Shown piece by piece: positions 24,612 to 32,424 of a stretch of DNA of 38,805 nt (its first letter is position 1; the number at the start of each line of letters is the position of its first letter). Origin of the DNA: JALORV01 sp035498175 (lineage in GTDB: Bacteria; Pseudomonadota; Gammaproteobacteria; Burkholderiales; Burkholderiaceae_F); contig DATKAJ010000010.1 of assembly GCA_035498175.1 (NCBI GenBank), positions 1 to 38,805 of the forward strand, read 5' to 3'. Position numbers and translations under genes: made by a program. The notes under the pieces are model-generated. The model did no database searches, had not been told where the DNA came from, and saw only the letters and a list, made by a program, of their open reading frames with translations.

Positions 24612-25667
24612 ATGGTGAAGTTCATCGACGAAGCGCTGATCGAAGTCATCGCCGGCAAGGGCGGCGATGGCTGCGCATCGTTTCGCCGTGAAAAGTTCAT
24701 CCCCAAGGGTGGCCCGGACGGCGGTGACGGGGGCAAGGGTGGCAGCATCTGGGCCCGCAGCGATCGCAACCTAAACACGCTGATCGACTACCGGTATGCG
24801 CGACTTCACCGTGCGGAAAACGGGCAAGCGGGGCGAGGCGCGGACTGCTACGGCGCCGGTGGTGCGGACGTGGAACTCAAAGTGCCGGTCGGCACCGTGA
24901 TCATCGACCAGCAGACCGGCGATGAACTGGCTGACCTCGCGCACGACGGCGACAGCGCGCTCTTGGCAGCAGGGGGGCGTGGCGGCCTGGGCAACCTCCA
25001 CTTCAAGTCGAGCACGAACCGTGCGCCGCGGCAGTTCACGCGCGGCGAGCCGGGCGAGCATCGGCAGCTTCGACTCGAATTACGCGTGCTGGCTGACGTG
25101 GGTCTGCTCGGAATGCCGAATGCCGGCAAGTCGACATTGATCCGTGCCGTCTCGAACGCGCGGCCGAAAGTTGCCGACTATCCATTCACCACGCTGCACC
25201 CGCACCTGGGCGTTGTGCGCGTCGGTCCCGAACGCAGCTTCGTGATCGCCGATGTGCCGGGACTGATCGAAGGCGCCGCCGAGGGCGCGGGGCTTGGGCA
25301 TCAGTTTCTGCGGCATTTGAGCCGCACGGGCCTGTTGCTGCACGTGATCGATTGCGTCGGGACCAGTGGCGACGCGGACCCCGTGCGGGATGCGCGAATC
25401 ATTGCGGCCGAGATCCGCAAGTACAGCCCAACGCTGGCGCGGAAGCCGCGCTGGTTCGTTCTGAACAAGATCGATCTGCTCGACGCCGATGCGCGCGCCG
25501 CGCTGTTCGAGGATTTCCGCCGCAGGCTGCGGAGCAAGGCGCCGATCTATGGCATCTCCGCCGCCACCGGTGAGGGATGCGCGCAACTGATCAGCGCCGT
25601 GCAGTCACACGTCGATGGTCGGCATCGCGCGCGCGCAGCAGGTGAATCCCAACCGGTGGCGGCCTGA
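24612..25667 (+). CDS. obgE: Obg-family GTPase ObgE/CgtA
   Basis: ObgE is an essential GTPase involved in 50S ribosome maturation and stress response. The 351-residue protein has the glycine-rich Obg domain (about 1-158, with GGPDGGDGGKGG), a G domain with G1 GMPNAGKST and G3 DVPGLIEG, and a NKID G4 motif, and a short C-terminal tail. The start is ambiguous. The ATG at 24612 gives MVKFIDEA. The GTG at 24615 gives MKFIDEA, exactly the family N-terminus, and has GGTGG four bases upstream. The gene begins directly after the rpmA terminator and overlaps proB by one base. Confidence 0.96.
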   Translation: MVKFIDEALIEVIAGKGGDGCASFRREKFIPKGGPDGGDGGKGGSIWARSDRNLNTLIDYRYARLHRAENGQAGRGADCYGAGGADVELKVPVGTVIIDQQTGDELADLAHDGDSALLAAGGRGGLGNLHFKSSTNRAPRQFTRGEPGEHRQLRLELRVLADVGLLGMPNAGKSTLIRAVSNARPKVADYPFTTLHPHLGVVRVGPERSFVIADVPGLIEGAAEGAGLGHQFLRHLSRTGLLLHVIDCVGTSGDADPVRDARIIAAEIRKYSPTLARKPRWFVLNKIDLLDADARAALFEDFRRRLRSKAPIYGISAATGEGCAQLISAVQSHVDGRHRARAAGESQPVAA

Positions 25668-26782
25668 TGGCAGCCCTGCAGCGCGCGCGTCGCGTGGTCG
25701 TCAAGGTCGGAAGCAGCCTGGTGACCAACGAAGGGCGTGGCCTCGACATCGCGGCGATCGGACGCTGGACTGAGCAGATTGCGGCCCTCTGCAGCGCCGG
25801 CAAGCAGATCGTCGTGGTCTCGAGTGGCGCCGTGGCGGAAGGCATGCAGCGCCTCGGATGGTCACGCCGGCCGCAGCAGATTCACGAGTTGCAGGCCGCG
25901 GCGGCCGTCGGCCAGATGGGACTGGCGCAGGCCTATGAGGCGCAGTTCCGCGCCTTCGGTCTGAAGAGTGCGCAGGTGCTGCTGACGCATGCGGACCTGG
26001 CAGACCGCGCCCGCTATCTGAACGCGCGTTCGACGCTGTTCACGCTGCTTCAGCTCGGCGTCGTGCCGGTCATCAACGAGAACGACACCGTGGTCACCGA
26101 CGAGATCAAGTTCGGCGACAACGACACGCTCGCCGCGCTGGTGGCCAACCTGGTCGAGGCCGAGGTGTTGGTGATCCTGACCGACCAGGCGGGGTTGTAT
26201 TCGGCGGATCCGCGCAGCGATCCGACCGCGACCTTGGTCCGGAGCGCGATCGCCGGGGCGTCAGAACTCGAAGCCATGGCGGGTGGCGCGGGCAGCGCGA
26301 TCGCACGCGGTGGAATGCTCACGAAGGTGCTTGCGGCGAAGCGGGCGGCACGCAGCGGCGCAGCGACAGTGATCGCTTCCGGTCGCGAAGAAAACGTGCT
26401 GCGTCGGCTCGCTGCCGGCGAGGCGATCGGGTCCGAACTCACGGCCTCGATGCCGGTTCTAGCGGCGCGCAAGCAGTGGCTTGCGGATCACCTGCTGCTG
26501 AAGGGTCGCGTGGTGGTCGACGATGGCGCCGCGAAGGCGCTGACTTCCGGGGGCCGCAGCCTGCTGCCGATCGGCGTCGTCGAGGTGGTCGGCGAGTTCC
26601 GGCGCGGCGACGTCGTGGGCTGCGTGAACCAGGGTGGCCGCGAGATCGCGCGTGGGCTCATCAACTATTCAAGCGCCGAGGCGCGCCAGATCGCCCGCAA
26701 GCCGACCGCTGAGATCGAGGCGATCCTCGGCTTCATCGAAGAGCCGGAACTGATCCACCGCGGCAACCTCGTGCTGCTGTAG
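25667..26782 (+). CDS. proB: Glutamate 5-kinase ProB
   Basis: ProB phosphorylates glutamate in the first step of proline synthesis and is usually inhibited by proline. The 371-residue protein has the amino acid kinase domain (about 1-260) with VVKVGSSLVT, VVSSGAVAEG and NENDTV segments, then a C-terminal PUA domain (about 280-360). The ATG shares one base with the obgE stop (TGATG). The pair obgE-proB is standard in betaproteobacteria. It ends 2 nt from the stop of the convergent rppH. Confidence 0.97.
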   Translation: MAALQRARRVVVKVGSSLVTNEGRGLDIAAIGRWTEQIAALCSAGKQIVVVSSGAVAEGMQRLGWSRRPQQIHELQAAAAVGQMGLAQAYEAQFRAFGLKSAQVLLTHADLADRARYLNARSTLFTLLQLGVVPVINENDTVVTDEIKFGDNDTLAALVANLVEAEVLVILTDQAGLYSADPRSDPTATLVRSAIAGASELEAMAGGAGSAIARGGMLTKVLAAKRAARSGAATVIASGREENVLRRLAAGEAIGSELTASMPVLAARKQWLADHLLLKGRVVVDDGAAKALTSGGRSLLPIGVVEVVGEFRRGDVVGCVNQGGREIARGLINYSSAEARQIARKPTAEIEAILGFIEEPELIHRGNLVLL

Positions 26783-26784
26783 CG

Positions 26785-27369
26785 CTACGCGGTGTCGCCG
26801 CTGCTGCCCGAGTTCTGCTGGGCGGTGGCGTTCGAAGCGCGATCTCTTGCGCCGGACCGCAGCTTCGAGCGTGCGTCGCGATGATGCGGCCGGCCGGCAC
26901 GGAAGACAAAACGCGACAGCTCGAGTAGCGCCTGCTGGTAGACATCGCGCTTGAACTCGATCACCGCGTCGAGCGGCACCCAGTAGTCGTGCCAGCGCCA
27001 GGCGTCGAATTCGGGATGCGTGGTCGCGCGCAGGCTGACGTCACAGTCGCGTCCCACCAGGCGGAGGAGGAACCAGATCTGCTTCTGGCCGCGATAGTTA
27101 CCGCGCAGGTCGCGTCGAATCCACTGGTCCGGCACCTCGTAGCGCAGCCACTCGCGCGTGCGCCCGACGATGTGCACGTGCTCGGGCTTCAGACCTACTT
27201 CCTCCCAGAGCTCGCGGAACATCGCCTGCTCCGGCGATTCACCGTGCTTGATGCCGCCCTGCGGGAACTGCCAGGAGTGTTGCTTGACCCGTTTGCCCCA
27301 GAAGACCTCGCTCTTGCTATTGAGCAGGATGATGCCGACGTTCGGGCGATATCCGTCCTTGTCCAGCAT
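26785..27369 (-). CDS. rppH: RNA pyrophosphohydrolase RppH
   Basis: RppH removes pyrophosphate from 5'-triphosphate RNA and starts RNase E-dependent decay. The 194-residue protein has the full Nudix box: G38, E44, R52, E53, E56, E57, G59, preceded by the family segments GYRPNVGIIL and WQFPQGGI. The conserved RppH C-terminal region ends near residue 160 and a Ser/Arg-rich disordered tail follows. AGGGG lies before the ATG. It is divergent from proS across 142 bp. Confidence 0.96.
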   Translation of the reverse strand: MLDKDGYRPNVGIILLNSKSEVFWGKRVKQHSWQFPQGGIKHGESPEQAMFRELWEEVGLKPEHVHIVGRTREWLRYEVPDQWIRRDLRGNYRGQKQIWFLLRLVGRDCDVSLRATTHPEFDAWRWHDYWVPLDAVIEFKRDVYQQALLELSRFVFRAGRPHHRDARSKLRSGARDRASNATAQQNSGSSGDTA

Positions 27370-27394
27370 ACCGACCCCTGAACCTTTAGAATCT

Positions 27395-27429
27395 GCGACC
27401 CATTATAGGGGTCGCAATGGCGATCACAA
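27395..27429 (-). promoter_or_regulatory. rppH promoter with a dyad around its -10
   Basis: On the minus strand TTGTGA (27424-27429) and a perfect TATAAT (27402-27407) are 16 bp apart, giving a start near 27395 and a leader of about 26 nt. The -10 is enclosed by a perfect 7-bp inverted repeat, GCGACCC (27395-27401) and GGGTCGC (27409-27415). A protein bound to that dyad would block the promoter. The regulator is unknown. Confidence 0.6.
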
Positions 27430-27511
27430 CGAAGGATAAGCGCGCAAGATGAGCGCGAAGATGGACGGAACTCGAGCCGAAGATCAGCGTTGAGTTCGGC
27501 CCCTGTGACCA

Positions 27512-29251
27512 ATGCGTGCCAGCCATTTCCTCATTTCGACGCTCAAGGAAGCCCCATCCGACGCGGAGGTGATCAGCCACTCGCTGATGCTGCGCGCGGG
27601 GATGATCAAGAAGCTCGCCGCCGGCATCTACTCCTACATGCCGATGGGTTTGCGTGTGATCCGCAGGATCGAGCGGATCATCCGCGAAGAGATGAATCGC
27701 GCGGGTGCTGTCGAGCTGCTGATGCCGGTGATTCAACCCGCCGAACTGTGGATGCAGTCGGGACGCTGGCAGAAGATGGGCCCTGAACTGCTGCGTCTCA
27801 AGGACCGTCACCAGCGCGACTTCATCGTACAGCCGACCAGCGAGGAGGTCGTGGTCGACATTGCGCGCGAGGAGGTCCGCAGCTACAAACAGCTGCCACT
27901 CAATCTGTATCACATCCAGACCAAGTTTCGCGACGAACGCAGGCCGCGCTTCGGAGTGATGCGCGGACGCGAGTTCACCATGAAGGACGCCTACTCGTTC
28001 GACCGGAACGAGGAGCTTGGCATGGTGAGCTATCGCGCGATGTACGACGCCTATGTTCGTATCTTCGAACGCATGGGCCTCAGGTTCCGCGCGGTCGCGG
28101 CCGATACCGGAAACATCGGCGGCAAGGCGAGCCACGAATTCCAGGTGATCGCCGATACCGGCGAAGACGCCATCGCCTACTGCCCGGACTCCGACTACGC
28201 AGCGAACGTCGAGATGGCCGAGGCGCTGCCGCTGATCGCGCAACGTGCCGCGCCGGCGCAGGCGCTGGTCAAGACCCCGACTCCCGGCAAGGAGAAGTGC
28301 GAGGACGTCGCCGAGCTGCTCGGGCTTCCTCTCGCGCGCACCGTGAAATCGGTCGTGCTTGCGGTCGACCGCGCTGCCGAGTCCGAGCCCCGCGCGGCCG
28401 AGATCTGGCTCGTGCTGATCCGCGGCGATCACGAGCTGAACGAGGTCAAGGTCGGCAAGGTGCCGGGCCTCGACAGCGGTTTCCGTTTCGCCACGCCGGC
28501 GGAGATCGTCGAGGCCTTCGGCTGCAACCCGGGCTACCTCGGTCCGATCGGAACGCGCCTGCCCGTGCGCGTGGTGGCCGACCGGACTGTCGTCCACATG
28601 AGTGACTTCGTCACCGGGGCGAACGAAGAAGGCTTTCACTACACCGGCGTCAATTGGGGACGGGATATCGCCGAGCCGCTCGTCGCCGACGTGCGCAATG
28701 TTGTGGCCGGCGATCCTTCGCCCGATGGCAAGGGCGTGCTGGCGATACAGCGCGGCATCGAGGTGGGCCACGTGTTCTCCGGATTGCCGTATCCGAAGAT
28801 GATGGACCTGCAGTTTGTTGACGAGGACGGCAAGTCGAAACCGATGGTCATGGGTTGCTACGGCATCGGCGTCACGCGGCTGCTGGGCGCAGCGATCGAG
28901 CAGAGCCACGACGCCAAGGGCATCATTTGGCCGGATGCGCTGGCGCCATTTTCGGTCGTCGTCACGCCCGTCGGATATCGCAAGTCCGAGACCGTGCGCC
29001 AGGCGGCGGACCAGCTCTATGAGGAGCTTCTAGCCGCAGGCGTCGACGTGCTCCTCGATGATCGCGATGAGCGCCCCGGCGTCATGTTCGCCGAAATGGA
29101 GCTCATCGGCATTCCGCACCGCGTGACGGTGGGCGAGCGCGCGCTGAAGGAAGGCGCGGTCGAGGTCTATCGGCGCAGCACGCAGCAGACCCTAACCGTG
29201 CCGCTCGCCGAGGCCTACGGGCTCGTCCGCAGCCGTCTCGGCGCCGCGTGA
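27512..29251 (+). CDS. proS: Prolyl-tRNA synthetase
   Basis: ProS charges tRNA-Pro in the cytoplasm. The 579-residue length and order are those of the bacterial type with an editing insertion: class II motif 1 near the N-terminus, motif 2 with KFRDERRPRFGVMRGREF, an INS editing domain at about 225-405, motif 3 with MGCYGIGVTRLLGAAIEQ, and the anticodon-binding domain from about 480. No clear ribosome binding site precedes the ATG. Its stop overlaps the GTG start of the next gene (GTGA). Confidence 0.97.
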   Translation: MRASHFLISTLKEAPSDAEVISHSLMLRAGMIKKLAAGIYSYMPMGLRVIRRIERIIREEMNRAGAVELLMPVIQPAELWMQSGRWQKMGPELLRLKDRHQRDFIVQPTSEEVVVDIAREEVRSYKQLPLNLYHIQTKFRDERRPRFGVMRGREFTMKDAYSFDRNEELGMVSYRAMYDAYVRIFERMGLRFRAVAADTGNIGGKASHEFQVIADTGEDAIAYCPDSDYAANVEMAEALPLIAQRAAPAQALVKTPTPGKEKCEDVAELLGLPLARTVKSVVLAVDRAAESEPRAAEIWLVLIRGDHELNEVKVGKVPGLDSGFRFATPAEIVEAFGCNPGYLGPIGTRLPVRVVADRTVVHMSDFVTGANEEGFHYTGVNWGRDIAEPLVADVRNVVAGDPSPDGKGVLAIQRGIEVGHVFSGLPYPKMMDLQFVDEDGKSKPMVMGCYGIGVTRLLGAAIEQSHDAKGIIWPDALAPFSVVVTPVGYRKSETVRQAADQLYEELLAAGVDVLLDDRDERPGVMFAEMELIGIPHRVTVGERALKEGAVEVYRRSTQQTLTVPLAEAYGLVRSRLGAA

Positions 29252-29907
29252 TATCCCCGACCTGCGTGTGCCGCCGCCGCTTCCTGTTCGGTGCGGCGGC
29301 GCTTGCGCTGCTGCCCGGCGGCGCCAAAGCCGGTGCGCAGAAGTACGAGCCACTGGCCGACTCGGTGCAGCTCGCTCTCGCCAGCCAGATTGCCGACACC
29401 CGACCGCCGCAGCGCAGTTTCACGACCGTGGACGAGCGCCTCTCGTTCCTCGCCTGGCTTGCCGAGATGTCGGAACGGTTGAAGGCGCGGATCGCGGACT
29501 ACAACGCCCGCGTCGAATTTCTGCGGACACTCGACTACGAGTGTGCGCGCGCCGGACTCGATCGCCAGCTGGTGCTCGGCCTGATCCAGGTGGAGAGCAA
29601 CTTCCGCAAGTACGCGGTCTCGGTCGCCGGCGCGCGTGGCTACATGCAGGTCATGCCGTTCTGGACGCAGCTGATCGGCGACAGTGAACCGCGACGCCTC
29701 TTCGAAATGCGCAGCAACCTGCGCTACGGCAACGTGATCCTGCGCCACTACCTCGACATCGAGGGCGGAGACTTGTTCATGGCGCTCGGCCGCTACAACG
29801 GCAGCCGCGGCCGGCCGCAGTACCCGAACGCAGTGCTCGCCGCGTGGAGGGGGCGCTGGCACTACGATGCGCCAGCGCGTCCGGCGCCATCCGCACCCAA
29901 GGCCTGA
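29248..29907 (+). CDS. Lytic transglycosylase with a Tat-like signal
   Basis: The 219-residue protein has an SLT domain at about 95-195 with catalytic E116 in QVESNFRKYAVS and the GYMQVMPFW segment, typical of soluble lytic transglycosylases that cleave the MurNAc-GlcNAc bond with 1,6-anhydro product. The N-terminus has CRRRFLFG (8-15), a hydrophobic stretch and an AKA-type cleavage site near residue 28; R9-R10-x-F12-L13 fits the twin-arginine pattern. The GTG start at 29248 overlaps the proS stop. The C-terminal tail is Pro/Ala-rich. Confidence 0.88.
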   Translation: MISPTCVCRRRFLFGAAALALLPGGAKAGAQKYEPLADSVQLALASQIADTRPPQRSFTTVDERLSFLAWLAEMSERLKARIADYNARVEFLRTLDYECARAGLDRQLVLGLIQVESNFRKYAVSVAGARGYMQVMPFWTQLIGDSEPRRLFEMRSNLRYGNVILRHYLDIEGGDLFMALGRYNGSRGRPQYPNAVLAAWRGRWHYDAPARPAPSAPKA

Positions 29908-29923
29908 GCAGGAAGGGGCCGGG

Positions 29924-31303
29924 CTAGCGCTTCGGCATTCCCGGCAGGCCGCGCATGCCGCCGAGGCTGCGCATCATCTTCGCCAGTCCGCCCTTCTTCA
30001 TCTGCTTCATCACCGACTGCATCTGCTCGAACTGGTTGAGCAGCCGGTTCACTTCCTGCACCGGGACTCCGGCGCCGCCGGCGATGCGGCGCTTGCGCGA
30101 GGCCTTGATCAGTTCGGGCTTCGCCCGTTCGGCAGGTGTCATCGACGCGATGATGCCTTCCAGGCGGCGGATCTGCTTGTCGCTGTCGGCCGCGCTCACC
30201 TGACCTGCGGCCTGCGCAAACTGTGCCGGCAGTTTGTCGACGAGGCTCGCGAGCCCGCCCATCTTGCGCATCTGACCGACCTGCTCGCGAAAGTCATTGA
30301 GGTCGAAACGTTCGCCCGCCTGCATGCGTTTGGCGAATTTCTGTGCGCTCTCGACGTCGACGGCCTTCTTCACGTCCTCGACCAGCGCAACGATGTCGCC
30401 CATGCCGAGGATGCGGCCTGCCATGCCTGCCGGATTGAAGCGCTCGAAGCCCGCGAGTTTTTCGCCGACGCCGACAAACTTGATCGGCCGGCCGGTGATC
30501 TGGCGGACCGACAGCGCGGCCCCGCCGCGCGCGTCGCCGTCGAGCTTGGTCAGGACCACGCCGGTCAGCGGCAGCCGGTCGCCAAACGCGCGCGCGGTGT
30601 TGACCGCGTCCTGGCCGAGCATGGCGTCGACGACGAACAGCGTCTCTATCGGCTGCAGCTTCTGCTCGAGTGCGGCGACCTCCTGCATCATCGCCTCGTC
30701 GATTGCAAGGCGGCCGGCCGTATCGACGATCAGCACGTCGAAGAACTGCCGACGTGCGTGTTCGAGCGCGCGCGCGGCAATATCGAGCGGAGCCTCGCCG
30801 GCGGCTGACGGGAAGAACTGGGCCTCGGCCTGTGTCGCGACCGTGCGCAGTTGCTCGATCGCCGCCGGCCGATAGACGTCGGTCGACACCAGCAGCACCT
30901 TCTTTTTGCGCTCCGCACGCAGCCAGCGGGCCAGCTTGCCCGCGGTCGTTGTCTTGCCCGCGCCCTGCAGGCCGGCCAGGAGCACGACCGCTGGAGGCTG
31001 GGTTGCGAGATTGAGATCGGCCTCCGCCTCGGGAAGGTCACCCCCCATCAGCAGCGTCAGCTCGCGCTGGACCACCCCGACCAACGCCTGCCCCGGCGTG
31101 AGGCTGCCGACCACTTCCTCGCCCTGCGCCCGCTCGCGCACGCGTGCGATGAAGTCGCGCACGACCGGTAGCGCGACATCGGCCTCGAGCAGCGCCACGC
31201 GCACTTCGCGCAGCATGTCCTGCATGTTCTGGTCGGTAAGCCGCGCCTGTCCGCGCACGGTCTTCACGACGCGCGCGAGTCGGGTGGTCAGTTGTTCCAG
31301 CAT
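29924..31303 (-). CDS. ffh: Signal recognition particle GTPase Ffh
   Basis: Ffh with 4.5S RNA targets ribosomes making membrane proteins to FtsY. The 459-residue protein has an N domain (1-95), a G domain with GLQGAGKTTT at 111-120, DTAGR and TKLDGDARGG motifs, and a methionine-rich M domain from about 330 to the end. The ATG at 31303 gives MLEQLTTRLA as in homologues. The 25 bases upstream are almost all pyrimidines, so no Shine-Dalgarno sequence is present. It is divergent from the ccsA-like gene, a conserved pairing. Confidence 0.98.
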   Translation of the reverse strand: MLEQLTTRLARVVKTVRGQARLTDQNMQDMLREVRVALLEADVALPVVRDFIARVRERAQGEEVVGSLTPGQALVGVVQRELTLLMGGDLPEAEADLNLATQPPAVVLLAGLQGAGKTTTAGKLARWLRAERKKKVLLVSTDVYRPAAIEQLRTVATQAEAQFFPSAAGEAPLDIAARALEHARRQFFDVLIVDTAGRLAIDEAMMQEVAALEQKLQPIETLFVVDAMLGQDAVNTARAFGDRLPLTGVVLTKLDGDARGGAALSVRQITGRPIKFVGVGEKLAGFERFNPAGMAGRILGMGDIVALVEDVKKAVDVESAQKFAKRMQAGERFDLNDFREQVGQMRKMGGLASLVDKLPAQFAQAAGQVSAADSDKQIRRLEGIIASMTPAERAKPELIKASRKRRIAGGAGVPVQEVNRLLNQFEQMQSVMKQMKKGGLAKMMRSLGGMRGLPGMPKR

Positions 31304-31337
31304 GGGGGAAACGAGGGGAGGACGAACAGGCGCATGG

Positions 31338-31343
31338 TATAAA
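31338..31343 (+). promoter_or_regulatory. -10 box directly before the ccsA-like start
   Basis: TATAAA, five of six consensus positions, ends 6 nt before the ATG at 31349. A start at or next to the ATG follows from standard spacing. On the opposite strand the same AT-rich block reads TATACC and could serve ffh, so one element may drive both directions. No -35 hexamer is evident for either. Confidence 0.4.
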
Positions 31344-31348
31344 TTCTC

Positions 31349-32188
31349 ATGCCACTGCGCTCCGAATGGCTCGTATTGTACGGCGCCGTCGTCGCGCTCT
31401 ACCTCTTCGTTGCGTGGCGTGAATGGAGCACGCTGTCGGGCAGCGCCGAGCGCCTGCCCGGCTGGCCGGGCGGCCTGCTCGTTGTCGCGTTCGTCCTGCA
31501 CGGCATCCTGCTCTGGGAGGCGATCATCGGGCCCGGGCAGTTCCACTTCGGATTCGCTTACGCGCTTTCCGCGACGCTGTGGCTGACGGTGCTGATCGTC
31601 TGGGCCGAGAGCTATTTCTCGGCCTCGCGCGGTTTACTGCTGCTCGTGCTGCCGCTCGCAGCGCTGGCATCGGGACTCCCGGTCCTGTTTCCCGGCGCGG
31701 CCATCGGCCCGGAGACGACGTCGGTCGTGTTCCGGCTGCACCTGGTTCTCGCCATCCTCGCCTACAGCCTGCTGACCGTCGCGGCGATGCAGGCGCTGCT
31801 GATGGCCACGATGGACCGCCGGCTGCACGGCGATGTGGTGACGGAACGCACGCCGCTCGCCCGCTTCCTCGACCGGCTGCCGCCGCTGCTGGCGATGGAG
31901 ACCGTGCTGTTCAGGCTGATCACGGCCGGCTTCATATTACTGACGGCAACGCTGGTGAGCGGGGTCTTTTTCTCCGAACAGCTTTTCGGCCGACCGCTAC
32001 GCTTCGATCACAAGTCGGTCTTCACGATTGCGTCCTGGCTCGTGTTCAGCGGACTGCTCGTCGGCCGCCACTTCTTCGGCTGGCGCGGGCGCACGGCACT
32101 GCGCTGGACACTGATCGGGTTCCTGATGCTGGTGTTGGCGTATATCGGCAGCCGCTTCGTCCTCGAAGTGCTGCTTGGACGGGTGTGA
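31349..32188 (+). CDS. CcsA/YpjD-like cytochrome c assembly family membrane protein
   Basis: The 279-residue protein has about eight hydrophobic segments and reads as the cytochrome c assembly (CcsA/YpjD) family. Conserved features include LHGILLWEA, RLHLVLAILAYSLL and DHKSVFTIASW, whose histidines resemble haem-handling positions in CcsA proteins. The Escherichia coli member YpjD also adjoins ffh. Its exact role is not established and it need not be the dedicated haem ligase. It overlaps the next gene by one base. Confidence 0.85.
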   Translation: MPLRSEWLVLYGAVVALYLFVAWREWSTLSGSAERLPGWPGGLLVVAFVLHGILLWEAIIGPGQFHFGFAYALSATLWLTVLIVWAESYFSASRGLLLLVLPLAALASGLPVLFPGAAIGPETTSVVFRLHLVLAILAYSLLTVAAMQALLMATMDRRLHGDVVTERTPLARFLDRLPPLLAMETVLFRLITAGFILLTATLVSGVFFSEQLFGRPLRFDHKSVFTIASWLVFSGLLVGRHFFGWRGRTALRWTLIGFLMLVLAYIGSRFVLEVLLGRV

Positions 32189-32424
32189 TGGGACGGATTC
32201 TCTTCTTCCTGCTGCTGGCGGTGGCGGCCTATGTCGTATGGAAATGGCTGCAGCGCGCCTCGACCGGTCGTACGACGGATCAGCGGCGCTCCTCCGCGGC
32301 GCCTGCACAGGCGATGGTGAGCTGCGCGCATTGCGGACTGCACCTGCCGCGCTCCGACGCGCTCGTCGCCGGCGACCGCTACTTCTGCAGCGATGAGCAT
32401 CGTCGCCTCGGCGCCTCGGTCTGA
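32188..32424 (+). CDS. PP0621-like short membrane-anchored zinc-ribbon protein
   Basis: The 78-residue product has one N-terminal transmembrane helix (about 4-20), a Ser/Thr/Gln linker, and a C-terminal CxxC (CAHC) with a later cysteine and histidine (YFCSDEHRR) that could bind a metal. This matches the PP0621 family by size and layout; the family's function is unknown. Its ATG overlaps the previous stop (TGATG), and pilS starts 32 nt before its end, so all three are probably translated from one message. Confidence 0.75.
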   Translation: MGRILFFLLLAVAAYVVWKWLQRASTGRTTDQRRSSAAPAQAMVSCAHCGLHLPRSDALVAGDRYFCSDEHRRLGASV

